Shown here: in pieces, positions 16,488-24,327 of the stretch
Layout of the letters: every line of letters begins with the position of its first letter
How positions within the stretch are numbered: position 1 is the first letter of the stretch
Origin: JAPKEZ01 sp047638975
GTDB taxonomy: Bacteria; Planctomycetota; UBA1135
Length of the DNA stretch: 26,641 nucleotides
Assembly (NCBI GenBank): GCA_047638975.1
Contig: JBLINB010000021.1
Location: forward strand, 1-26,641
Direction of reading: 5' to 3'
Translations under genes and position numbers: made by a program
Notes under the pieces: generated by a model
Told to the model about the DNA's origin: nothing
The model's input: only the letters and a program-made list of their open reading frames with translations
Databases searched by the model: none

Positions 16488-17677
16488 TAAACGCTTTCTA
16501 GAAAACGGCGGACGCGCCCAACACCCTCTTCGATGTTAGCGATTGAATTAGCGTAAGACAAACGAATGTAGCCCTCACCTTCTGCACCAAAAGAAGTACC
16601 CGCCAAGCAGGCAACACCCGCTTCGTTAAGGATACGATTTTGCATGTCAAGAGAGCTCAACCCGAAATCTTTAATGTTTGGGAAAACATAAAATGCGCCA
16701 ACTGGCAAGTGACAATCTACTCCGGGTATATCGTTAAGTAACTTAACCATATGCTTACGGCGTATGTCGAACTCGGCAAGCATCGTGTCAACACCTGACT
16801 GGTCGCCAGACAAAGCCTCCATGCCGGCGCGTTGACTGAACGACGCGGTACATGAATTAGAGTTAACCATCAGCTTAGTAAAAGACTGCGCCAAATCTGG
16901 GCGCATCACACCGAAGCCCATGCGCCAACCTGTCATCGCATAAGTTTTAGACCAACCGTCAAGCAGGATAACGCGATCGCGAATCTCTGGATCTTGCATT
17001 GGACTAACATGCTCGATTCCGTCGTAAAGCATACGCGAGTAAATCTCGTCGGATAGAATCCAGATATCTGGATAATCTTTGAGCACTTTAATGACCGCCT
17101 CAAGTTCTGCGCGCTCGGTAACGCCACCGGTTGGGTTGCCTGGCGAATTCAAAATCACCATTTTTGTTTTAGGCGTTATACGCGAAATCAAATCTTGTGG
17201 ATCAAGCGCAAAGCCATTCACCTCGCGTAATGGACAAGCCACTGCCTTACCATTCACAAAATTAATCATTGATTCGTAAATCGGAAAGCCAGGATTCGGG
17301 TAAATCACTTCGTCGCCAACGTCGATTAACGCCAACATCGCATAAAACATTGTGGGCTTACCACCTGGCACAATAGTGACTTCATCAGCACCACACTCGA
17401 TACCACGAGTACGTGCGACATAATCAGCGACTACTTCTCGCGCATCTGGCATACCATTTGCTGGCCCATAGTGCGTGTAACCATCGCGTAATGCCTGAAT
17501 ACCAGCATCGACAATGTTTTTTGGCGTATCAAAGTCAGGTTCGCCAATTTCTAGGTGTATGATGCTTTTGCCTTTAGCTTCTAGGCCTTTAGCGCGTGCT
17601 AGCACTTCGAAAGCCGTTTCAGTGCCAAGACGGCTCATGCGCTCGGCTAATTTAATCTTTGGTAAGGTTGTTGTCAT
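16487..17677 (-). CDS. class I/II PLP aminotransferase, aspartate aminotransferase-like
   Basis: Fold-type I PLP aminotransferase. Recognisable motifs: HLEIGEPDFDTP (41-52), YGPANGMPDAREVV (70-83), NSPGNPTGG (177-185), SDEIYSRM (209-216) and the PLP lysine in DGWSKTYAMTGWRMGF (K244). A C-terminal substrate-carboxylate arginine lies in YIRLSYA. The length of 396 aa fits aspartate, alanine or LL-DAP-type aminotransferases, and exact substrate preference is not determined by these motifs. It heads the nine-gene minus-strand run. ATG 17677 lies next to the 124-bp divergent promoter region, with no Shine-Dalgarno in the preceding 23 bases. Confidence 0.88.
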   Translation of the reverse strand: MTTTLPKIKLAERMSRLGTETAFEVLARAKGLEAKGKSIIHLEIGEPDFDTPKNIVDAGIQALRDGYTHYGPANGMPDAREVVADYVARTRGIECGADEVTIVPGGKPTMFYAMLALIDVGDEVIYPNPGFPIYESMINFVNGKAVACPLREVNGFALDPQDLISRITPKTKMVILNSPGNPTGGVTERAELEAVIKVLKDYPDIWILSDEIYSRMLYDGIEHVSPMQDPEIRDRVILLDGWSKTYAMTGWRMGFGVMRPDLAQSFTKLMVNSNSCTASFSQRAGMEALSGDQSGVDTMLAEFDIRRKHMVKLLNDIPGVDCHLPVGAFYVFPNIKDFGLSSLDMQNRILNEAGVACLAGTSFGAEGEGYIRLSYANSIANIEEGVGRVRRFLESV

Positions 17678-17729
17678 TATGAGGATTTAAGGGGTGCATA
17701 TTCTACTCTAGCCACTGCCCTTTTGCGAC

Positions 17730-17745
17730 GTTCCCAATATGGAAC
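17730..17745. promoter_or_regulatory. inverted repeat, candidate operator
   Basis: A perfect 5-bp dyad GTTCC / GGAAC separated by 6 bp sits in the only sizeable divergent intergenic region of the window, between the aminotransferase start (17677) and the iron transporter start (17802). It lies just upstream of the candidate promoter elements for the transporter. It does not resemble the usual Fur box (GATAATGATAATCATTATC). A short dyad like this can occur by chance; the location is the main support. Confidence 0.3.
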
Positions 17746-17746
17746 A

Positions 17747-17774
17747 TAGACACACCAATGAGCCCATCTATACT
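17747..17774 (+). promoter_or_regulatory. candidate sigma70-type promoter for the iron-transport operon
   Basis: TAGACA (17747-17752, one mismatch to TTGACA) and TATACT (17769-17774, one mismatch to TATAAT) are separated by 16 bp. A transcript starting about 7 bp further on would have a leader of about 20 nt before ATG 17802. No Shine-Dalgarno is visible in that leader. Motif match only. Confidence 0.4.
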
Positions 17775-17801
17775 TGGCATGCCACTTGCATTAACACTCC
17801 A

Positions 17802-18800
17802 ATGACGAAACTTTACCTACTGCTTAGTCTTCTAGCGATGGTCTCTTGCTCCAAGCCAGCTGACCTAGTCATTTACTGTTCTCTAGACCAAGACTTGAGC
17901 GAGCAGATCATACTCGATTTCGAGCAGCAGCACGGCGTCGAGGTCGATGTGCAGTTTGATGTCGAACGTAACAAAACGGTTGGCTTGGTTTCGCGCATTA
18001 TCGCTGAGGCCAGTAACCCACATGCCGACGTATTCTGGAACAACGAAATCGCGCACACTATCCGTCTTAAAGACTTAGGCTTGACCAGCGCTTTTGTTCC
18101 GGATGCTGCAACGGGCATACCCGCTAATTTTGTTGACCCCGACGGTCACTACACCGGCTTCGCAGCGCGTGCGCGAGTCGTCATGTATCGCACTGACATC
18201 GAAGTAAATTACCCACGTCATCTTAATGACTTTCTAAAGAGTGAGTTCGCGCAAACAGGCATTATGGCGCAACCCCTAACCGGCACTACTTTATCCAACT
18301 TCGCGTACATGGTCGAGCGCGATTCGACGGCGGCCGTCGTCGAGTGGTTTGCAAAAGCCAAAGCTGCTGGCTTAAATTTCGCGGCAGGCAACGGTGATGC
18401 CATGCGCCGAGTTTGCGCCAATGATTACCAATGGTGTTTCACCGACACCGATGATGCGGCCAAAGCTGTAGCTAATGGTTACCCGGTGGCGATCCACTAT
18501 CTCGACCAAGGCGCTGGCACTAGCGGAGCAATGTTGATTCCGAATAGTATCTGCTTAATAAAAGGCGCCGAAGACAACGCCATTGCCAAGAAATTCATCG
18601 AGTATGCGGTATCGACTGCTACTGAATTGCGCTTAGCAGAATCATCTTCGCGGCAGATACCCTTGCATGCAGAAGTCGCCTTGCCGGATGGTATGCTGAT
18701 GCCTATCCGTGACTACCCAGTGCTAGATATTAACTGGACTGCTGTTGCCGCCGAACTCGACAGCGCTGCCTCTACTTTCCAAACCATCTTTGTCCGATAG
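17802..18800 (+). CDS. fbpA: iron(III) ABC transporter substrate-binding lipoprotein
   Basis: Periplasmic solute-binding protein of the FbpA/FutA type that delivers ferric iron to the ABC permease. From ATG 17802 the product (332 aa) starts with a lipoprotein signal: M-T-K, a Leu-rich core, then AMVSC with the lipidated Cys at residue 16. A frame starting at 17739 would add 21 hydrophilic residues in front of the signal and cover the candidate promoter, so it was not chosen. The mature part shows a first strand VIYCSLDQ, ADVFWNNE, TGFAARARVVMY and a late IPNSICLIKGAEDN segment, all typical of this family. The stop overlaps the permease start (TAGTG). Thiamine- or phosphonate-binding relatives cannot be ruled out without identifying the metal-ligand tyrosines. 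Confidence 0.82.
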   Translation: MTKLYLLLSLLAMVSCSKPADLVIYCSLDQDLSEQIILDFEQQHGVEVDVQFDVERNKTVGLVSRIIAEASNPHADVFWNNEIAHTIRLKDLGLTSAFVPDAATGIPANFVDPDGHYTGFAARARVVMYRTDIEVNYPRHLNDFLKSEFAQTGIMAQPLTGTTLSNFAYMVERDSTAAVVEWFAKAKAAGLNFAAGNGDAMRRVCANDYQWCFTDTDDAAKAVANGYPVAIHYLDQGAGTSGAMLIPNSICLIKGAEDNAIAKKFIEYAVSTATELRLAESSSRQIPLHAEVALPDGMLMPIRDYPVLDINWTAVAAELDSAASTFQTIFVR

Positions 18801-20344
18801 TGTCTATTAAATCCTCTTGGTTCGCGCTGCTGCTACTAGTAAGCCTCGTTTGCGCATGGCTACCACTCGCACCAAGCATTATTGCATTCTTCGACTTCCC
18901 GCAGTGGTTGGGCAGTCTTGATAGCCGTGTATTACTGCTACTTTGGCGCAGCATCTGGATGTCGTCCGCAGCTGCAATAATCAGCCTTGCAATCGGTTGG
19001 CCACTCGGCATTATTCTCGGACGCTTTCGCTTTATAGGTAGCTCAACCTATTTATTACTTCTACCCCTGTCGTTAATGCTGCCGCCGCTGATGGTTGCCC
19101 AAGCATGGTATGGCTTACTCGGTATCAGCGGCCCCTGGGCTGCCGTCTTTAGTTTCGCGTGCTCTTACGCGCCTTTGCCCGCGCTGTTGGTTATACGCAG
19201 CCTCAATAAACAGGCCGCGTCGAGCTACGACACCGCGCGCATGCTTAGCCCGAAACTAAGCCTTCGACTCATGCTTAGTCATACACGTAGCGCGGCATTA
19301 GTCGGCGCTGCATTGTGTTTCATCTTTAGCATTGGTGACTTTGCAGTACCCGATTATTTCGCAACCGTCGGTGATTTATTTCATGTCTATTCTTCTGAGG
19401 TTTTTGGCAATTCACGCAACTCTGATTTTCGAGCTGGCGCAGTGGCTAGCTTACCGCTCATTTTAATCAGCATCGGATTATTATTTAGCATTTTGCCATG
19501 GCTAAAGAATCAGCAGCACTACTCCGGGCAAGCATGCGCGCAGCCACATGCACCGCGCAAGCCACGCACTCTTAGCGCCATTAGTCTCCTTTTCATCTCT
19601 ATGCTAGTCTTCGCCATCATTGGCCGCATGCTCTACGAAAGCGGCATGCGCGGACCACTGGCCACTGCGACCTGGTTCGAGACTTCGTCCAAAGCCTTCT
19701 ACGACGCTTTTAGCCTCGGACGCAGCGACATGATCCGCACTTTCCAGTTTGCCGGACTCGGTTCATTAATCTGCTTAGCGTTTGCACCATTGTGGGCTTT
19801 TGCAATACATTACAGCAAAGGTATGCGCCGCAATGTACTGTTTGTGATTTTGGTATTGCCGATGTTAGTGCCGTCTTTATGTATGGCCTTTGGTAGCATC
19901 ATGGTCTTTAATCAGCCCTACTTAGACTCGCTGTATAATTCTATATTATTGCCAGCGATGTTGATTGCCGGACGCTTCATGCCCATCGCCGTTTTGATTT
20001 GCCTCAACGCACTTGGCGATCAAGCCGCTGCCATCGACGCCAGCGCTTACTTGCACAAATTATCTATACGCCAAAGGGTTTACAGTTTATTTATGCGCAA
20101 CAACTGGCGAGCCTGCGTGCTCGGAGCAGCACTTGTGTTCGTATTTGCGATGCGCGAACTTGATTTCGCTATTTTACTGCCTGCTGCCAATCAATCGACA
20201 GCGGTGCGCTACTACAATGCATTACACTTTTCGCGTGACAACTTTGTGGCAGCCTTCGGCCTAAGCATCAGCTTTATTCTGTTCTTACCCATAGCGTTCA
20301 GCGCGTGGTTAAGCAAAGGCTCCAATAAAATTCATGACAAATAA
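18800..20344 (+). CDS. fbpB: iron(III) ABC transporter permease, two fused permease domains
   Basis: Inner-membrane permease of the FbpB type: 514 residues with two tandem permease halves, giving about twelve hydrophobic helices. An EAA-like cytoplasmic loop occurs in the first half (SSYDTARMLSPKLSLRLML), followed by FSIGDFAVPDYFATVGD, a segment common in iron permeases. The second half repeats the pattern, with a loop containing AIDASAYLHKLSIRQRVY. The start is GTG 18800, overlapping the stop of the binding-protein gene by one base. The 3' end overlaps the ATPase start by 11 bp. Coupling and order (binding protein, permease, ATPase) support a complete importer. Confidence 0.88.
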   Translation: MSIKSSWFALLLLVSLVCAWLPLAPSIIAFFDFPQWLGSLDSRVLLLLWRSIWMSSAAAIISLAIGWPLGIILGRFRFIGSSTYLLLLPLSLMLPPLMVAQAWYGLLGISGPWAAVFSFACSYAPLPALLVIRSLNKQAASSYDTARMLSPKLSLRLMLSHTRSAALVGAALCFIFSIGDFAVPDYFATVGDLFHVYSSEVFGNSRNSDFRAGAVASLPLILISIGLLFSILPWLKNQQHYSGQACAQPHAPRKPRTLSAISLLFISMLVFAIIGRMLYESGMRGPLATATWFETSSKAFYDAFSLGRSDMIRTFQFAGLGSLICLAFAPLWAFAIHYSKGMRRNVLFVILVLPMLVPSLCMAFGSIMVFNQPYLDSLYNSILLPAMLIAGRFMPIAVLICLNALGDQAAAIDASAYLHKLSIRQRVYSLFMRNNWRACVLGAALVFVFAMRELDFAILLPAANQSTAVRYYNALHFSRDNFVAAFGLSISFILFLPIAFSAWLSKGSNKIHDK

Positions 20345-20957
20345 TACCCTTCTCGACATCCAACGACTCGACAAGTCTTTTGGCGAGCATAAAATTTTAT
20401 GCCAACTAAATTTACAACTCGTTGCCGGCCAGCGCATTGCGATTCTAGGCGAATCCGGATGTGGCAAGTCGACTTTACTGCGCATCATTGCCGGTTTAGA
20501 ACAAGCGGATGGCGGTAGTGTTCAAGTTGCTGATCAAGGCAAATGCCAGATGGTGTTTCAAGATTTAGGTTTATGGCCAAGCCATACAGCCAAGCAACAA
20601 TTAGTAATGGCGGCGCGCGCGTCGAACATAGCAGATGCTGCACAAGCTGCCGATAAGTTACTGGAGCAACTTAATATTGCACAAATCAGCAACCGCAAGC
20701 CGTCCACTTTATCCGGAGGCGAAGCACGGCGTTTGGCTTTTGCACGTGTATTGATTTGCCAACCGCAATTGATTTTACTCGACGAAGCTTTTTCATCACT
20801 AGATAACGAAAGCCGTCAACGTGGTTTAGATTTATTGGAAGAATTACTGCAGTATACTAACGCAGCAGTAATCTTAGTGACCCACAATCAAGATGATGCC
20901 TTACAACTTAACTTACCCATTTACGACTTGGTCGCGGGCCAACTACAAGCACGATGA
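20334..20957 (+). CDS. fbpC: iron(III) ABC transporter ATPase, short form
   Basis: ATP-binding subunit that powers the importer. Walker A GESGCGKST (39-47), Q-loop VFQDLGLWPS (74-83), signature LSGGEARRLAFAR (126-138), Walker B LILLDEAFSSLD (146-157) and the switch His in VTHNQDD (H184). At 207 residues it contains only the nucleotide-binding domain; the C-terminal regulatory/TOBE region usual in FbpC-type proteins (about 340-350 aa) is absent. It overlaps the permease gene by 11 bp and its stop overlaps the cytochrome start (ATGA). Confidence 0.9.
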   Translation: MTNNTLLDIQRLDKSFGEHKILCQLNLQLVAGQRIAILGESGCGKSTLLRIIAGLEQADGGSVQVADQGKCQMVFQDLGLWPSHTAKQQLVMAARASNIADAAQAADKLLEQLNIAQISNRKPSTLSGGEARRLAFARVLICQPQLILLDEAFSSLDNESRQRGLDLLEELLQYTNAAVILVTHNQDDALQLNLPIYDLVAGQLQAR

Positions 20958-21895
20958 AATTTATTAGCGCCCTGCTTGCCGTAATTGGCATCGCCGTCTT
21001 AGCCTTAATGATTGTGCCCAAAAAAGTGGCTGCTGCCACTGAGCTGCACTCTTCGACTCAGTGTTTAGAATGCCACGCCGGAGTCGCAAGCGAATGGCAA
21101 GATTCGCACCACGCCTTCGCCTATAAAAACCCTGAAGTACGCAAACTATCCAATGACTTCGCTAACCAAGAGTGTATTGCCTGCCATGCGCCGCAGCCAG
21201 TGTTGCGCTTTGAACCCGGAGAACGCGTTTTAGCACGCCAATCACAGCGCGGTTTAGGCGTCGATTGTTTAGCCTGCCACTCCATTACTGGCGGCGGAGT
21301 CGCAACTGGCAACCGCCAGTCGAACTCGAGTGCACCGTGCCGTCCGCAATATGTAGAACGTATCGTCGGCGTTGAATTATGCGCCTCTTGCCATAACCAG
21401 CACAAGACCGTTGATCAATGGCGCGGCGCACCTGAAGAGTTGAAAGGCGACAACTGTTTGACATGCCACATGACTCCAGAGTTTCGCCAAGGTGGACGCC
21501 GCGGAAGCAATCATTCCTTTCCGGCAAGTCATGATTTGACGGCACTGCAAAGCGCGGTCAGCCTCAGTCTAGATTGGGCCAAGGTGACTTTGATCAATGA
21601 TGGTAGCGGCCATAACTTTCCCACAGATGAACGATCGCGCGCTGCTGACCTAGAAGTGCGTTATCAAATAGATGGTGCCTTGGGTGAATGGCAACGCCTG
21701 TATCGCTTTCGCGATCCTTACCGCGACGAGACTGACTTAACCAATACGCAATTACCATCTGGTGAAAGTATTTCTTTTGAATTAGATGATACGGCGCAGG
21801 TAATCGAAGTACGCTTGCTCTATAAGACCAATCCGTTTATGAGCGAGGCTGAAGCTGTACTCGTTCACACCCTAACGCTACAACGTCCAGAATGA
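20954..21895 (+). CDS. pentaheme cytochrome c, c554-like
   Basis: Exported multiheme cytochrome. An N-terminal hydrophobic helix (about 4-21) serves as signal or anchor. Five CxxCH heme sites follow: CLECH (37-41), CIACH (74-78), CLACH (105-109), CASCH (143-147) and CLTCH (168-172). Further His residues at 52, 53, 150, 187 and 193 could supply distal ligands. The C-terminal 110 residues contain GHNFPT and beta-strand-like segments, as in the cytochrome c554/c-prime-type family. The 313-aa product would act on the extracytoplasmic side. It is translationally coupled to the transporter ATPase by an ATGA overlap and to the next lipoprotein gene by another ATGA overlap. The redox partner is unknown. 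Confidence 0.9.
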   Translation: MKFISALLAVIGIAVLALMIVPKKVAAATELHSSTQCLECHAGVASEWQDSHHAFAYKNPEVRKLSNDFANQECIACHAPQPVLRFEPGERVLARQSQRGLGVDCLACHSITGGGVATGNRQSNSSAPCRPQYVERIVGVELCASCHNQHKTVDQWRGAPEELKGDNCLTCHMTPEFRQGGRRGSNHSFPASHDLTALQSAVSLSLDWAKVTLINDGSGHNFPTDERSRAADLEVRYQIDGALGEWQRLYRFRDPYRDETDLTNTQLPSGESISFELDDTAQVIEVRLLYKTNPFMSEAEAVLVHTLTLQRPE

Positions 21896-23151
21896 AGTGC
21901 TTAACCCTTTTGGCGTTACTGTCCATCGTTGCCTGTTCTCAAGCGACAAGTGGCCGTGCTCTAGAATTACAAAAGCATACCTTTGAGAATGTCATTGATC
22001 AACATCTAGAATCCGCGTCAGCTTGGCCCGATTTTGGGATTGAACGCGCCGATGAAATTTTCGACACCCTTGATATGCTGCAACTCGGTGGCAGCCTAGC
22101 GCAACGTGCGCAACGTCGTATTTCGCGGCTTGCGGCGAATGATATTTATCACGCATTGCTGTTAACTGTCGAGAACCATAGGCTTGATGTGGAGCGCCGT
22201 CGCCAGGCTTATTTAATGCTGCACCTGCATTTTCAGCAAGACGAAGAGCGTTTCATTCCGCGCTTGATTTTACGTATCAAATACGAAAAGGATTGGCTCT
22301 CAAATGTTTATATTGCGCAGGCACTCGCTAATGTTGGCAACCTCTCGGGTTTAGACCCCGTGCTCGCGATTTTGCGCAGCGCGGACGACCCAAACGTAGT
22401 AGATTTAGACCGCGCTAAATTAGCTGGCGCTGACTTCATAGCCGTCCTCAATAATGCGAATTTAGATTTTGCCGAGAACTGGAACCATGCTCTTGAGTTG
22501 CAAAAGCAGTGGGATGAAAACCGCAGTATTCACAAGATTGACGAGAATACGCAAGTGTCACGCCATCAACAATATCGCGACGAACTATGGCATTTGGTAG
22601 CTGACTTTAGGTCGCAACCTTTACGCCCCGTTGATAATGCGCGCTTTGTCTTTACCCGCTTAAGTTATCAGGCGCATAGCGTTTTGGCTGAAGCCGCTAG
22701 CGACAGTAACCGCTATGTACGCGATCACTGCTTACAAACATTCACTTGGATGAACTCGCGTGTCGCTGACCTTTCGTATCCGCAGCTCGCTGAATCTTTA
22801 AAGACGCTAGAGACCGACTTCTACACTACGGTGCGTGCAATAGAATACCGCGGTGCATTGATGTCAAAATCTCAGGCCGAGTTCTTGTGGCCTATATTAA
22901 TCAACGGAAATTACGAGCAACGGACTGCCGCTGCCGATGCTTTATTGCGCAGCTCCGACGTCAACAACTTGCAAATTACCGATATTGTTATCGATGAGCG
23001 TTTTAGCCCAGAAGCACAATTTTCGTTACGCTTACTGCGCGCCGAACTAAACGCCGCTGAGGTCGAGAGCATTGATGCTCTTAGCCTAGATCGCAATGAA
23101 GAAGCGCGGCGTCGACGTTGGCAACAGCAGCGCTTAGACTTAGACCTTTAG
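21892..23151 (+). CDS. helical-repeat (HEAT-like) lipoprotein
   Basis: The protein begins with M-K-C-L-T, a short hydrophobic core and a lipobox-like SIVAC ending at Cys 15, so it is probably lipidated and periplasmic or surface facing. The remaining 400 residues are alpha-helical with HEAT-like pairs, for example around residues 100-165 (RRRQAYLMLH, NVYIAQALANVGN) and 235-330. No catalytic motif is visible. It is the last gene of the iron-transporter/cytochrome operon, starting inside the cytochrome stop (ATGA), and its stop overlaps that of the convergent RDD gene by 4 bp. A scaffold for the cytochrome is plausible but is inference only. Confidence 0.75.
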   Translation: MKCLTLLALLSIVACSQATSGRALELQKHTFENVIDQHLESASAWPDFGIERADEIFDTLDMLQLGGSLAQRAQRRISRLAANDIYHALLLTVENHRLDVERRRQAYLMLHLHFQQDEERFIPRLILRIKYEKDWLSNVYIAQALANVGNLSGLDPVLAILRSADDPNVVDLDRAKLAGADFIAVLNNANLDFAENWNHALELQKQWDENRSIHKIDENTQVSRHQQYRDELWHLVADFRSQPLRPVDNARFVFTRLSYQAHSVLAEAASDSNRYVRDHCLQTFTWMNSRVADLSYPQLAESLKTLETDFYTTVRAIEYRGALMSKSQAEFLWPILINGNYEQRTAAADALLRSSDVNNLQITDIVIDERFSPEAQFSLRLLRAELNAAEVESIDALSLDRNEEARRRRWQQQRLDLDL

Positions 23152-23978
23152 CCAAGCATTGCGAGCAAAGTCAGGGCCATCACCCCACTTAAAACAAAAG
23201 CGCATACTTTATGCACGCCCTGCATTTGCCCATGCTGTACTTCGCAATCAAGCCGTTTATCCCACAAGCTAGAACCTGTTTGCGTAACTTCGACATACGA
23301 TACGGCATTGAAAATTGCGTTAAGCGGAAACAAGCCTAAGCCCATACCCCGTATTAACACATAGAAATAACGCTTAAGTGCTTCACTAAAGCTAAGAAAC
23401 CTTTTATCAGCGTGTACTACACGAATGCGCATGATCCATTTACCAGGAGTCATACCACTGCGCGAAATCATTAACGCTTCAAGCACTCCGACTACTAGCA
23501 TTCCGACTATGTTATATACCGAAAAACTGGAGAAGTTTACATACATCTCAGTCAACTGTGCTTCGGTTGTAGTAAGCGCCAAGACTATGCCCGCGATAAT
23601 CACATAGACAATACCGTCAAACATGCGGGCAACAAATCTTTGCCAAGCGCGGCGTGAATTATCTTGCTGACTAATGGTGCGTGGTTTATCGAATGGCGAC
23701 TTTGGCACCACGTATTCATCACCTACATCTACCTGGTCGATGTTTGGATTGGCTGGCACCACTGGCGGCTGCGGCTTGGCCGGGGCAACGCGCATAATTT
23801 TCGGCAGGACTTCGGCGATTGCTTTCCAATCTTTCATGCCGACCGACCACACCATGTCAGAGTCTTTAATTTTTCCCTGCTTGTAGAGATCAAACATTTC
23901 TGCCTCAGAAACTGGGCCTAATTGCTCACCTCTTACAGTGTAAAACCACTGCTCACTTTCACTAGTTGAATCAGTCAT
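23148..23978 (-). CDS. GYF_2-RDD domain membrane protein
   Basis: An N-terminal GYF_2 domain (about residues 8-62: WFYTVRGEQLGPVSE then VWSVGMKDW) is followed by a Pro-rich linker and an RDD domain (about 110-250). The RDD domain has several transmembrane helices and the signatures RRAWQRFVARMFDG and TPGKWIMRIRVV. This GYF_2-RDD architecture is frequent in Planctomycetota. RDD proteins are poorly characterised membrane proteins, with some linked to ion transport. The 276-aa product starts at ATG 23978, which overlaps the ArsC-like gene stop by 8 bp, so the two are probably co-transcribed. The 3' end overlaps the convergent lipoprotein gene. Confidence 0.88.
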   Translation of the reverse strand: MTDSTSESEQWFYTVRGEQLGPVSEAEMFDLYKQGKIKDSDMVWSVGMKDWKAIAEVLPKIMRVAPAKPQPPVVPANPNIDQVDVGDEYVVPKSPFDKPRTISQQDNSRRAWQRFVARMFDGIVYVIIAGIVLALTTTEAQLTEMYVNFSSFSVYNIVGMLVVGVLEALMISRSGMTPGKWIMRIRVVHADKRFLSFSEALKRYFYVLIRGMGLGLFPLNAIFNAVSYVEVTQTGSSLWDKRLDCEVQHGQMQGVHKVCAFVLSGVMALTLLAMLG

Positions 23979-24321
23979 TGAATATATTCTCGTACATTTC
24001 TTGGTTAAATCCCACGACTAATTTGTCGCCGACAATGATTGCAGGAGCACGCAGGTTGCCTGTTGGGCCGAACATTTTATGAAACGCTTTCTCATCTTTG
24101 CGCAAGTCGCTAAGCATAGCAGAGCTGTAGGCCTTGCCACGTGCCACATACACATGCTTAATCTTGCCTAACACCATCTCGATGTCAGAACTTGCAACAG
24201 GGTTTTTTCTTGCATCTACCACCTCACGGGCAGTAATCGCAGCAGCTGACAAATAGTCATCGGCGCGCGTGCAAGACGTTCAGCTCTTACGATGCAGATA
24301 CCATGAGATTGAGGATGCCAT
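23971..24321 (-). CDS. ArsC-family thioredoxin-fold protein, probable selenoprotein (in-frame UGA)
   Basis: A conventional reading starts at TTG 24252 and gives 93 residues that lack the first strand and the active site. Extending upstream in the same frame meets one TGA (24280-24282) and then ATG 24321, giving 116 residues: M-A-S-S-I-S-W-Y-L-H-R-K-S, U, T-S-C, T-R-A-D-D-Y-L and onward. The ISWYL strand, the CxxC position and the following helix are what the ArsC/Spx-like family needs at its N-terminus, with TGA exactly at the first Cys. The C-terminus GPTGNLRAPAIIVGDKLVVGF is the family's cis-Pro region. The full length is normal for the family. It is probably a redox enzyme using U-x-x-C; the substrate is unknown and arsenate reduction is not implied. 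The alternative is a Cys-to-stop mutation (pseudogene). It overlaps the RDD gene start by 8 bp. Confidence 0.78.
24238..24267 (-). other. imperfect hairpin downstream of the UGA, possible SECIS
   Basis: On the transcript, an imperfect stem can form beginning 13 nt after the UGA: CGC/GCG, a bulged U, two pairs, a mismatch, one pair, a mismatch and UGAC/GUCA, closing a UAUUU loop that begins 25 nt after the UGA. The loop distance is in the range used by bacterial SECIS elements. It lacks the G usually found in the first two apical-loop positions, so this assignment is weak. Confidence 0.3.
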
Positions 24322-24327
24322 GTGTAT

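Noticed and set aside
17739..17801. Upstream ATG for the iron-binding protein
   Set aside because: It adds 21 hydrophilic residues before the lipoprotein signal and covers the candidate promoter.
23971..24252. 93-residue gene with a TTG start as the complete ArsC-like protein
   Set aside because: It would lack the first strand and the active-site Cys of the family, while the missing part is encoded immediately upstream in frame beyond one TGA.
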